A DNA stretch of 34,785 nt from an uncultured bacterium. Its GTDB lineage: Bacteria; Planctomycetota; Phycisphaerae; Phycisphaerales; SM1A02. Shown here piece by piece: positions 8,381 to 16,468 of the stretch. Location: the NCBI GenBank assembly GCA_903919715.1, contig CAIXJC010000057.1:1-34785 (forward strand). Direction: 5' to 3'. Position numbers and translations under genes: made by a program. The first letter of the stretch is position 1. Every line of letters begins with the position of its first letter. The notes under the pieces were generated by a model. That model was not told where the DNA came from and made no database searches. It was given only the letters and a program-made list of their open reading frames with translations.

Positions 8381-10129
8381 TCATGACAGCTCTTCATTGG
8401 AGTCGCGAACTCGGCGAATCGAATCGAGTTGCACGAAGAAAATATCGACGAGCTCTGGATCAAAGTGCCGAGCCGACTCAGATTGAATGAGTTGGAGCAC
8501 ATCCGCTTCTGGCCATGCTTCTTTATAGCAACGGTGCGTGCTGAGCGCATCAAACACATCAGCGAGTCCGACGATTCTTGCAAAGAGCGGAATCTCCTCG
8601 CCGCGTCGTCCGCGGTGGATTCCGTCTTCTTCGACGCCTGGATAGCCACCGCCGTCCCACCTTTCATGGTGAAGGAGTGCGACTTCGCGCGCAGCGTCGT
8701 CGAAGTCCGATGGATCGTGCGAGAAAAGCTCTCCGCCAATGCGAGTGTGGCGTTTGACTTCTTCGAATTCTGCGGGATCCAACCGGCCCGGTTTTTTCAG
8801 GATTGAGTCAGAGACTCCAATCTTTCCAACATCATGCAACTTTGCAGCAGTTCTCAGCCGATCTCGTTGCCGCTCGAACGCAGCTCCTTCGAGTCCTCTG
8901 CGACGCGCCCACTCTTCAAAGATCACAGCGGCATAGCCCGCAACGCGTTCAATATGGCTTCCAGTTTCCGCGGGATCGCGAATTTCAGCCATTCGAATCA
9001 TGCGTAGGACCGTATTTTCTGTGAGATGCGCACGTTCGATTGCAACGGTTGCAACGCTTGCGAAATGCTCCAACAGCCGAATGTCCTCATCGGAGTACAT
9101 GATGATGGTCTGCCCATCGGGAGAAACTGGGTTGATAAGTTGAATGACGCCCAGAATTCGTCCGCTCTGATTTTTCAGAGGCATTGCGATCATCGATTGC
9201 GTTCGATATCCCAAGAGTTGGTCGAACGAGGAATCGAATCGATAGGGAGTTTCGACGGAAATGCGATAGCAATCTGGAATGTGTAGCGGTTGGCCAGTCA
9301 AGCAGACCCAACCCGCAAGACTTCGGTCAGTGATAGGCACTCGAAAACTGGAAACATGCGGAGCCTCGCCAGTGCTTGTTCGTTGCGCGAGCACCTCGTT
9401 ATGAAAGAATGCGAATCGAAGGAAATCTCCCTCTCTGAGAAAAATGGTTCCGGCCTGCGAATGCAGTAAGTGGCGCGCCTCCGAGAGAATTCGGTCCATG
9501 AGCGAATGAAAATCGTGAATCTGATTGAGTTCGATTCCAATCTGCATTAATCCGCTGACGCGCCTCTGCCACTGGAGGTCCTCTGGTTTGTCAGTGTGTT
9601 TTGAAAATTGGCTGCGGGTCTCTTCGAGCGCACGATGTGCAATTCGCAGTTCGCTTTGCAGTGACTCGTACGCTGTTGCACTGCGGTTGCGCTTCAGCAC
9701 ATTCAGGTACCCATTTGAATGTGTACGGATGCGCGCGATGAGCTCGGTCGTGCTGACTGGGGCAAGGATGAAGTCGGTGATTCCTTGCGCGAAAGCTGCG
9801 TCACGAATGGATGCAGTCACTGCGGTTGTGAGCATAATGATGGGCAATGCGCCAACTTCAGGACTGCGTTTGATGCTCTCTAAAACTTGAAGTCCGTCAA
9901 ATCCAATGTCGCGAAGGTCGATGAGTATCGCAGTTGGGCATATACGGATCGCTTCCTCAACCGCATCGTTGACTCGTGCGCAGAGGCTGACATGAATGCC
10001 TCCAGCACTGCTGATCAAATCGCTCAACGCGCGCGCTGCCGTAAATGCCCCACCCACAAGAAGCAATTGATGGCCATCGGAGTGCGAAGTATTTCGCGGA
10101 TCGAGTGGACTCGTTGATTCTGGCGACAT
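8381..10129 (-). CDS. Pseudo-receiver / GAF / HD-GYP protein
   Basis: A 582-residue cytoplasmic protein with a receiver-like domain (about 20-135), a coiled linker (150-185), a GAF domain (about 205-370) and an HD-GYP domain (about 375-570). HD-GYP enzymes degrade cyclic di-GMP. The metal motifs are present: HD at 432-433 in LHDVGKIG, HH at 487-488 and WDGGGYPG at 491-498. The receiver keeps the phospho-acceptor-like D71 and T101, but the usual acidic pair is Gly-Gly (26-27, LLVGGAF) and the usual Lys is Ala (123, ILAPV). It is therefore probably not phosphorylated in the normal way. It sits between the PIN-TRAM gene (9 bases upstream) and apbE. Confidence 0.92.
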   Translation of the reverse strand: MSPESTSPLDPRNTSHSDGHQLLLVGGAFTAARALSDLISSAGGIHVSLCARVNDAVEEAIRICPTAILIDLRDIGFDGLQVLESIKRSPEVGALPIIMLTTAVTASIRDAAFAQGITDFILAPVSTTELIARIRTHSNGYLNVLKRNRSATAYESLQSELRIAHRALEETRSQFSKHTDKPEDLQWQRRVSGLMQIGIELNQIHDFHSLMDRILSEARHLLHSQAGTIFLREGDFLRFAFFHNEVLAQRTSTGEAPHVSSFRVPITDRSLAGWVCLTGQPLHIPDCYRISVETPYRFDSSFDQLLGYRTQSMIAMPLKNQSGRILGVIQLINPVSPDGQTIIMYSDEDIRLLEHFASVATVAIERAHLTENTVLRMIRMAEIRDPAETGSHIERVAGYAAVIFEEWARRRGLEGAAFERQRDRLRTAAKLHDVGKIGVSDSILKKPGRLDPAEFEEVKRHTRIGGELFSHDPSDFDDAAREVALLHHERWDGGGYPGVEEDGIHRGRRGEEIPLFARIVGLADVFDALSTHRCYKEAWPEADVLQLIQSESARHFDPELVDIFFVQLDSIRRVRDSNEELS

Positions 10130-10138
10130 GTGAACAGC

Positions 10139-11368
10139 CTACGCTCGTCTTGGATTGCGAGCGTTTGGAGGAGTTGAACGGCGAGCCGGGTCGGTCACCG
10201 TCGTAGATGTGCCGCTGTTTGGAAGTGGTTCGCGAGGTTGACCAAGAGCACGCGCAGCCATGGACTCGGTGCTCCCTGAAGGTGGGGCATCGATCTTGGC
10301 GAAAATAATCCGCCCGCCTGCTGTCTGGAGAATGTTGCTCACAGTTGCACTGACATGACTGCCAATTTTTTCTGAACCGCCATCAACCACCACCATCGTT
10401 CCATCAGCGAGATGTCCAACGCCCTGCCCAGCTTGTTCGCCTAGGCGAGCGATCTCGACTGACACAGATTCGCCCAAAAAAAGCGGCGGACGCAGTGCTG
10501 CTGCGATGTCATGGAGGTTGATCGTCACAATGCCGCTGATATTTGCGACTCGCTGCAAGCCGGTGTCGCCAGTCGCAATGCGCATATGTTCTTTCGCTGC
10601 CAATTCAATCAGCATGCGATCGACGCCCCGTCCATCGAGGTCGATGTCTTCAATTCGAAGATCGATCTTCGTGTTCTCTTGCATATGTGCAACCAGATCA
10701 AGTCCACGCCGACCGCGTGAGCGTTTGTTGCGATCGTCGCTGTCACAGAGTTTCTGCAGTTCATCGAGTACAAATTTCGGAACGATCAGCGGGGCATCCA
10801 AGATGTGCCCTTCGGCGAGCGCTTCGATTCGGCCATCGATGAGAGTCGAACTATCAAGAAGGATCGGCGCGAGCCCACTCGGCTGCTTGTTGAATTCGAC
10901 ATATGGGATGACCAACCGGAAGTCATCTTTGGTTGTCAGCACGATCGATACTGAGAGGTAGCAGAGAACGATGCCGATGATGATCTTCGTCAGGCTGAGA
11001 TAGAGTTGAGCAGGACCCGCGGAGATGTCCCAGGCGCGTGCAACCGTATCGATGAGCGCTCCAAATGCGACGGCCGCTACCAGTCCAAGGCAGAGTCCCA
11101 GATATACGCCAGCGACCGAAGTCAAACGTTTGTTCGGCGTCAGCAAGTCGAGCAGAAGAACGACGATTCCAACGCCGACGGCGGCGATCACAAGGCCGAC
11201 GACGGTCGGTGGTCCGAATTCTTCGACGTTGCGGGAACTGGCGACAGTAATCGTGGTCACCGCCACCAGCATCGCAACGAAAATCAGGCGGACGGCGAGT
11301 AGCAGGAAACCGCTGCCTCGGACTGCCGATCCCTTGCGCAAATTGCGCCTTGGTTTCGCCAGATTCAT
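10139..11368 (-). CDS. Membrane-anchored PIN-TRAM protein (YacL-like)
   Basis: A 409-residue protein with four hydrophobic segments (roughly residues 20-42, 54-74, 84-108 and 123-145). A PIN nuclease-like domain follows, with acidic residues D172, D178, E203, D250 and D268 (LLDSSTLIDGRI, VLDELQKL, GVDRMLIELA, IATGDTGLQ). A TRAM domain spans about 295-358, followed by a disordered Pro/Arg tail. This is the YacL family arrangement; the role is unknown but presumed RNA-related. The start is uncertain: ATG 11368 is used because the GTG at 11440 would place the N-terminus across the SRP RNA promoter. Neither has a clear ribosome-binding site. Confidence 0.88.
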   Translation of the reverse strand: MNLAKPRRNLRKGSAVRGSGFLLLAVRLIFVAMLVAVTTITVASSRNVEEFGPPTVVGLVIAAVGVGIVVLLLDLLTPNKRLTSVAGVYLGLCLGLVAAVAFGALIDTVARAWDISAGPAQLYLSLTKIIIGIVLCYLSVSIVLTTKDDFRLVIPYVEFNKQPSGLAPILLDSSTLIDGRIEALAEGHILDAPLIVPKFVLDELQKLCDSDDRNKRSRGRRGLDLVAHMQENTKIDLRIEDIDLDGRGVDRMLIELAAKEHMRIATGDTGLQRVANISGIVTINLHDIAAALRPPLFLGESVSVEIARLGEQAGQGVGHLADGTMVVVDGGSEKIGSHVSATVSNILQTAGGRIIFAKIDAPPSGSTESMAARALGQPREPLPNSGTSTTVTDPARRSTPPNARNPRRA

Positions 11369-11408
11369 TGAGAGTGGACTGCGTGATTGTTCAGGCGATT
11401 CTTTCACT

Positions 11409-11437
11409 TCGACGAGTGTAGACGGGAGTGCTAGGAT
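11409..11437 (+). promoter_or_regulatory. Predicted sigma-70-type promoter of the SRP RNA
   Basis: TCGACG (11409-11414), a 17-base spacer and TAGGAT (11432-11437) place the start about 7-10 bases downstream. That coincides with the 5' end of the SRP RNA stem at 11447. Each hexamer matches the consensus in four or more positions. Confidence 0.5.
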
Positions 11438-11446
11438 CACTCTTAA

Positions 11447-11570
11447 GGTAATGAGGAGGACGGCCGGGCCCGATGGGCGGACGGCTTGCGAACCTGGTCA
11501 GGGCCTGACGGCAGCAGCCATAAGCTCCGTCGCCCGTGCCGTTGGTCGCCTGGTCGTCCTCCCCATTACC
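11447..11570 (+). ncRNA. ffs: Signal recognition particle RNA (small bacterial type)
   Basis: The RNA partner of Ffh in co-translational targeting of membrane proteins. The conserved SRP54-binding region is at about 11495-11519 (GGTCAGG ... AGCAGCC), closed by a GCC/GGC stem and a UGAC tetraloop (11506-11509). The ends pair strongly: GGTAATG (11447-11453) with CATTACC (11564-11570), then GGAGGAC with GTCCTCC. This gives one long hairpin of about 124 nt, slightly longer than the E. coli 4.5S RNA. The tetraloop belongs to the URRC class rather than GGAA. Location directly before dnaX matches other bacteria such as Bacillus. Exact ends are estimated from pairing. Confidence 0.92.
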
Positions 11571-11575
11571 CACTT

Positions 11576-13180
11576 ATGACTCCCAAGGCTAAAACAAAAA
11601 ATCGTACGAACGAGATCGAGAGTGAAGCGACTGCCCCAAGCGCACCTGTCGAATCATCGCAGCAGAAGGTCGATCTATTTGGAGCGCAAACAGCGGCGGC
11701 TCCTTATCAAGTCTTTGCACGTCGATATCGATCTCGAACCTTCGAAGAAGTCGTTGGTCAGGATGCGATCGCCAATACGCTGCGTAATGCGATTGCACTG
11801 GGAAGAACGGCGCATGCATATTTGTTCTGCGGTACGCGCGGAGTCGGCAAGACTTCGATGGCGCGCATATTTGCGCGTGCGCTGAATGCAGTTGATTCGC
11901 TCACGCAACAACAAGCGATCGGCGACTCGATCATGCGAGGGCAGGATCTTGATGTTGTCGAAATCGACGGGGCGAGCAATCGCGGCGTCGACGATGCGCG
12001 CGATCTGATCGCTGGCGCTGGGATGGCTCCTGCGCGAAGTCCATACAAGATCTACATCATCGATGAAGTGCACATGCTGACTCAGCCTGCGTTTAATGCA
12101 CTTTTGAAGACGATGGAAGAGCCTCCTGCGCATGTGAAGTTCATCCTCTGCACGACGGAGCCTCACAAGGTTCCAGCGACGATCCAAAGTCGCTGCCAAC
12201 GCTTCGATTTCCGCTCAATTCCAACCGCGGCGATTGCCACGCATTTGCGCAGCGTGTTGGCGAGTGAACATTTGACCGCAGATGAAGCGGTGATTCTGCA
12301 GGTCGCTCGATTGGCGAATGGATCGATGCGCGATGGGCTGAGTTTGTTGGACAGACTCGTCTCCGCAGCGTCGGGGCATGTCTCGGTTGCATTGGCTCGT
12401 GATGTGCTGGGACTTCCAGATGAAGAATTGCTTGAAACTCTCTTGGCAGCAATTGCCAATGGAGATCCTGGAAACGGTTTAGCGACCGCCGCGACTCTGC
12501 TCGATCAAGGGATGTCTTGCGATCATGCGCTGGACACGATTGCATCTCGTCTGCGTGATGCGCTGCTGCTGCGTGTGTGCGGTGCGCAGAGCGAATTGGT
12601 CGACCTGCCAGCGGAGAGTCGGGAGCGCATGGCGAAGCATGCAGCGAGATTCGATCCAGCTGCGCTTGTGCATCTCATCGCCTTGTGCGATGCGTCTGTC
12701 AGAAATATTCGAGGCTCCGCGGTTCCGCGTGCACTCTTTGATGCGGTGATCGCTCGCCTCTGTATGTCCGAGCATTTCACGAATGCTGCTGCGCTTCTTG
12801 CCAGTGAAGGCGCGGCTTCGGCTTCCAAAAAAAAAATAGCTGAGATTCCTCGGGCCATCGCAGCGCCGCCAGTTGCGCGACCAGTTGCGCCCGCAGTCGT
12901 GCGTGAGGTAGCTGCGCCACACGCAGAGTCAGTCAATTCGGGTGGACGTCAATTTGTCACGCCGCTGCCGACTCCCGTACGAACCCATGAAACTGAGCAG
13001 CCTCCACAAACCGCCGCATCGCCACGGGTCGAGCCGAATCTCGATGGTGTTCGTCGGCATCCACTTGTGCGTGAAGCGGCGGAAATTCTCGACGCTACGG
13101 TGAGTCGCGTAACACCTCGAGCAGTTGCACGAACGACTTCGACTGAAGAATCGGCACCGATCAAGAAAGAGAATTCATAA
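11576..13180 (+). CDS. dnaX: DNA polymerase III subunit tau/gamma (DnaX)
   Basis: The clamp-loader ATPase, 534 aa. Walker A is GTRGVGKT (86-93), Walker B IIDEVH (161-166), sensor 1 LCTTEPHKVP (191-200), and the trans-acting arginine motif SRC is at 205-207. The zinc module that usually follows the Walker A helix is gone: the 22-residue stretch after LNA (104) holds no cysteine. Domain III runs to about residue 400. A ten-A run encodes K418-K420, and a Pro/Ala-rich, poorly conserved tau tail follows. The start ATG 11576 is only 5 bases after the SRP RNA stem and has no recognisable ribosome-binding site, so translation may be inefficient or the SRP processing site may matter. recR follows after 10 bases. 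Confidence 0.95.
   Translation: MTPKAKTKNRTNEIESEATAPSAPVESSQQKVDLFGAQTAAAPYQVFARRYRSRTFEEVVGQDAIANTLRNAIALGRTAHAYLFCGTRGVGKTSMARIFARALNAVDSLTQQQAIGDSIMRGQDLDVVEIDGASNRGVDDARDLIAGAGMAPARSPYKIYIIDEVHMLTQPAFNALLKTMEEPPAHVKFILCTTEPHKVPATIQSRCQRFDFRSIPTAAIATHLRSVLASEHLTADEAVILQVARLANGSMRDGLSLLDRLVSAASGHVSVALARDVLGLPDEELLETLLAAIANGDPGNGLATAATLLDQGMSCDHALDTIASRLRDALLLRVCGAQSELVDLPAESRERMAKHAARFDPAALVHLIALCDASVRNIRGSAVPRALFDAVIARLCMSEHFTNAAALLASEGAASASKKKIAEIPRAIAAPPVARPVAPAVVREVAAPHAESVNSGGRQFVTPLPTPVRTHETEQPPQTAASPRVEPNLDGVRRHPLVREAAEILDATVSRVTPRAVARTTSTEESAPIKKENS
12827..12836 (+). other. A10 slippery run in dnaX, candidate gamma-producing slip site
   Basis: Ten consecutive A residues read AAA AAA AAA A(TA) in frame at codons 418-421. 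One extra A (or a -1 ribosomal slip) gives AAA AAT AGC TGA, a stop after two further residues. One lost A gives AAA TAG, an immediate stop. Both alternatives end the protein at about 420-422 aa, where gamma ends in other bacteria (E. coli gamma is 431 aa). Thermus dnaX makes gamma by transcriptional slippage on a similar A run. Confidence 0.65.
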
Positions 13181-13190
13181 CTTGAGTCGA

Positions 13191-13823
13191 ATGAACAACG
13201 ATCGAGGGCCGTATCCCGACAGCGTCAATCGTCTCATTCAGGCATTTGCGGTGCTTCCTGGAATTGGACGACGAACTGCGGAGCGACTCGCATTCTGGGT
13301 GCTCAAATCATCCAGCGAAGATGCGCTTGCGTTGGCGGAGGCAATTGCGGCTGTCAAACGAACAGTCCGTCATTGCCCGATCTGCTGGAATCCTGCGGAT
13401 CACTCTCCCTGTCATATTTGTGTGGATACTCGCCGCGATGCTTCGATCGTCATGGTGGTAGAGCAACCCAAGGACCTCATCAATCTTGAGCAGACTGGAA
13501 TGTTTCGCGGGGTCTATCACGTGCTGATGGGGCGACTCGATCCGCTTGATGGCGTCGGTCCCGAGAGCATCACAGCGGGGGACTTGCTTGCACGCACAAC
13601 CGACCCTGCTCGCAATGCGTGCGGCATCGAGATCCGCGAGGTCGTTCTTGCGCTGAATCCAGATCTTGAAGGAGATTCGACGGGACTCTATATCGCTGAA
13701 CTTCTTGCGAAAACATCGATAAAAGTAACGCGTCTCGCGCGTGGACTTCCGTCGGGTTCACAAATCGAATTCGCCAATCGCGCTGCACTTTCTGACGCAA
13801 TTTCACTTCGCCAACCCGTCTAG
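13191..13823 (+). CDS. recR: Recombination mediator RecR
   Basis: RecR (210 aa) acts with RecF and RecO to load RecA on gapped DNA. It shows the N-terminal helix-hairpin-helix (LPGIGRRTAERLAFW), a four-cysteine zinc finger (C62, C65, C74, C77: CPIC...CHIC) and a Toprim domain beginning IVMVVEQPKD (86-95). A conserved C-terminal part contains TRLARGLPSGS. The start is ATG 13191; a TTG three codons upstream is an alternative. It follows dnaX by 10 bases. In many bacteria the small DNA-binding protein YbaB/EbfC is encoded between dnaX and recR, and here it is absent. Confidence 0.95.
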   Translation: MNNDRGPYPDSVNRLIQAFAVLPGIGRRTAERLAFWVLKSSSEDALALAEAIAAVKRTVRHCPICWNPADHSPCHICVDTRRDASIVMVVEQPKDLINLEQTGMFRGVYHVLMGRLDPLDGVGPESITAGDLLARTTDPARNACGIEIREVVLALNPDLEGDSTGLYIAELLAKTSIKVTRLARGLPSGSQIEFANRAALSDAISLRQPV

Positions 13824-13853
13824 CGATTCACGGTCGCGAGGCTCTCTCGCTAG
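13820..13853 (+). terminator. Weak hairpin after recR
   Basis: CTAGCGA (13820-13826, overlapping the recR stop) and TCGCTAG (13847-13853) can pair, with an alternative inner stem GCGAG/CTCGC. No U-tract follows, so this may be a Rho-type or mRNA-stabilising structure rather than an intrinsic terminator. It lies just before rpoN. Confidence 0.3.
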
Positions 13854-13904
13854 CGGTAAACAGTTTCTGCGCGGGTGATTCCAAACAGGGGGTACGATTC
13901 GCTC

Positions 13905-15425
13905 GTGCGATTTGAACTCTCCCAGCAGGCGCAAGTCCGCCTCGGCCAACAGATGAAGTTGGCGCCTCGAGTTCTCCAGTCGATGGAGATCTTGCAGATG
14001 CCGCTCGCCGCCATTGAGGAGCGAATCGAATCCGAGTTGGAATCGAATGTTGCGCTTGAGCAAGTTGAGCCTGGACAGGGTCTCGATTCCGCAAGTGTCA
14101 ACGATTCCAGCGAATCGACTCCGATGCCAGTTCCTCAGACGCCCGCTCCGATGGGGGCGGATCGATTCGCTCGTGCGCAAGAATTGCACGAACGCATGGG
14201 TGATGATGAGACTGCAGAGACGTGGAGAGAAGTCGCACGCCGCGAGGGGGAGTTTGACTCTCGTGCGGCGGCGCTCGAAAATGCGCCGTCGAGCGGACAG
14301 AGCTTCGAAGAGATTCTCGTTGACCAGTGGGCGCTCTGCGAGGCGCCGCCTCCAATTATGTCCGCCGGTCGAGTGTTGATTTCGAATATCGGTGAGAATG
14401 GTTTCTTGATTCGTTCAATCGATGAAATTGCCGCAGATTGCAGCGAATTCGGAGCGGAGACGCCAACCGCCGCGCTCTTGACTGAAGCGCTCAAGAGATT
14501 GCAGGCTCATCTCGAACCCCCAGGTATAGCCGCTCGCAATTTGGTTGAGTCGCTCCTGCTGCAATTGACGGCGCGTGAGAAGAATGAAACCGAGGCGGTC
14601 AATGACACGCGATTCGCTGATGCAAGATTGTTGGTCGAGCACGATCTTCGTGATTTGGAATCCAACCGTCTTGCTGCGATTCGACAGCGACATGGATGGA
14701 CGAACGAACGACTCGATACCGCACGTGAATGTCTTCGTCACTGCGACCCGGCTCCTGGCCGATCGTTACAGGTTGAAAGTTCACCCATTGTTCGGCCCGA
14801 TGTGATCATCGAATACGACGCCGTTGTCGATTCATATTCCGCACGCCTCGCAAGTGGAGTCCTGCCGAACTTGCGAGTGAGCGAGGAATATTTGCGCTTG
14901 TCCAAGGCGAAGAACACTGATGCTGCCGCGAAGTTGATGTTGAACGATGGCATTCGCCGTGCCCGCTGGTTCATCGATGCAATCGAGCAGCGCGGCGCCA
15001 CACTCTTGCGGGTCGTGAATGAAGTCATCGCCAATCAACGCGAATGGCTTGATTCTGGGGGCGGATCGCTCAAGCCGCTTCCGATGACTCAAGTCGCACG
15101 GCAACTTCGGATGAATGTCAGCACAATCAGCAGAACAGTCGCTGGGAAATGGATCGCCACTCCTCGGGGCGCTTTCGAACTGCGCAGGCTTTTCGCAGGC
15201 GGAACAGAGACGGAATCTGGCAGCGACATTTCATGGATTGCAGTGAAAGCAATCGTGGGCGAGATCATTGCGGGTGAGGAGAAAGCGAAACCTCTTTCGG
15301 ATCAAGCAATTTCTCTTGCGTTGAAGGAGAGAGGAATTCCACTTGCCCGCCGAACGGTCGTGAAGTACCGAGAGCAACTTGGGATTCCAGCGGCGAGGGT
15401 GCGCCGAGTCCGCGAAGCACGCTGA
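13905..15425 (+). CDS. rpoN: RNA polymerase sigma-54 factor
   Basis: Sigma-54 (506 aa) directs RNA polymerase to -24/-12 promoters and needs an AAA+ activator. Region I is the Gln/Leu-rich N-terminus (FELSQQAQ ... VLQSMEILQMPL, residues 3-34), followed by an acidic region II and the core-binding domain. Next come the helix-turn-helix (MTQVARQLRMNVSTISRTV) and the RpoN box ARRTVVKYRE (481-490) near the end. I prefer GTG 13905, which puts region I right at the N-terminus and has an AGGGGG upstream (12-base spacing); GTG 13875 has no such site. The stop overlaps the next start by one base. No activator gene is in the window. Confidence 0.95.
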   Translation: MRFELSQQAQVRLGQQMKLAPRVLQSMEILQMPLAAIEERIESELESNVALEQVEPGQGLDSASVNDSSESTPMPVPQTPAPMGADRFARAQELHERMGDDETAETWREVARREGEFDSRAAALENAPSSGQSFEEILVDQWALCEAPPPIMSAGRVLISNIGENGFLIRSIDEIAADCSEFGAETPTAALLTEALKRLQAHLEPPGIAARNLVESLLLQLTAREKNETEAVNDTRFADARLLVEHDLRDLESNRLAAIRQRHGWTNERLDTARECLRHCDPAPGRSLQVESSPIVRPDVIIEYDAVVDSYSARLASGVLPNLRVSEEYLRLSKAKNTDAAAKLMLNDGIRRARWFIDAIEQRGATLLRVVNEVIANQREWLDSGGGSLKPLPMTQVARQLRMNVSTISRTVAGKWIATPRGAFELRRLFAGGTETESGSDISWIAVKAIVGEIIAGEEKAKPLSDQAISLALKERGIPLARRTVVKYREQLGIPAARVRRVREAR

Positions 15426-16468
15426 TGCGCTGTCGTGGGTGTGATTACGAATTGTGGAGCATGAAGCCCGGCGCATGTCCGGAATGTGGTCGGCTCTGGC
15501 GATTCGACGAGTTTCGCTTTCGCCCACTTGCAGCACAATTTCTTTGTCCGCACTGCGATCATCCTTACGCAGGAACGGACGAGCAAGGACTTCCAACGCC
15601 TCGTGCATTCATCTGCGTCAACTGCACTGCGCCGATCGATCTGGATCAGATGCGCGCCCTCCCCGCTCCAGGAACTGACGGAAGTGGGGCGATGGATGAT
15701 GAACATGCATGGAGCGAGCGCGCACGCTTGGGATACTGGCGCGCATTTTGGCGCACGGTTGGCCAATCGATGGGAAGCCCAAGTCGAATTGGGGCGACAC
15801 TTCCGCAGCGATCTGATTTTTGGGGGGCGGTGCTCTTCGCAACGATTTGCGGAATGATTGGAATCTTCTTTTCAGGATCGCCGCTCTTCGTGCTCTTCGG
15901 CTTGGCGTCTGGGCAGATGTCTTCTGGCCTGGAATATGCATTGCGAGCGGTGGGCACGATGGCGGGAGTCATCGTTGGGTTTGTGATCGTCGGACAGTTG
16001 CTCTTCCTACTCTGGGGCTGCGCAGCTCATGGAATTTTGCGTGTCGGCGGCGGCGTTCGCAGGCCGATTGTTCAATCGATGAGCACAACACTCTATTGCT
16101 CGGGTCCATTCATCATCAGTGCAGTGCCCTGCTGCGGGATCTACATTTTTCCAATCAGTTTCGTCTGGATGGCGATTGGCATGATTCACGCCTTCGCATC
16201 GCTGCACAGAATTTCTGTGATGCGCGCATCGGTTGCTGTGTTGACTCCAGTTCTTGCATTCGTGGCGGCGATCGTTCTGGCGATCGCAGGAATGATTTGG
16301 ATATCCGGTAATTCGACGTGGTCGACAAATTCCGCCACATTTTCCACACAGTTTCCGCCGTCGCCAACGGCGGTCGCATCACCAGCTCAACCCCCGGCAG
16401 ATCCCTCGGCCGAACAATCAGACCCGCAGGTGCTCCCAACCCTTGGACCGGAAGCGCCAGAGAAATAG
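15425..16468 (+). CDS. Zinc-ribbon membrane protein, possibly Yip1-like
   Basis: A 347-residue protein with two zinc ribbons at the N-terminus (CRGC...CPEC within residues 3-21, and CPHC...CVNC). Five or so hydrophobic segments follow (from about FWGAVLFATICG), then a Pro/Ser/Ala-rich tail. The membrane part resembles Yip1-type proteins, but I would not assign a function. It is translationally coupled to rpoN (TGATG) and converges on the MATE gene with a 51-bp overlap at its 3' end. A second, unrelated-looking zinc-ribbon membrane protein lies at 27352-28326. Confidence 0.82.
   Translation: MRCRGCDYELWSMKPGACPECGRLWRFDEFRFRPLAAQFLCPHCDHPYAGTDEQGLPTPRAFICVNCTAPIDLDQMRALPAPGTDGSGAMDDEHAWSERARLGYWRAFWRTVGQSMGSPSRIGATLPQRSDFWGAVLFATICGMIGIFFSGSPLFVLFGLASGQMSSGLEYALRAVGTMAGVIVGFVIVGQLLFLLWGCAAHGILRVGGGVRRPIVQSMSTTLYCSGPFIISAVPCCGIYIFPISFVWMAIGMIHAFASLHRISVMRASVAVLTPVLAFVAAIVLAIAGMIWISGNSTWSTNSATFSTQFPPSPTAVASPAQPPADPSAEQSDPQVLPTLGPEAPEK

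Noticed and set aside
11025..11579. Open frame of 184 codons on plus, antisense to the PIN-TRAM gene and running through the SRP RNA
   Set aside because: Ser/Thr/Ala-rich shadow sequence; it would require translating the structured SRP RNA.
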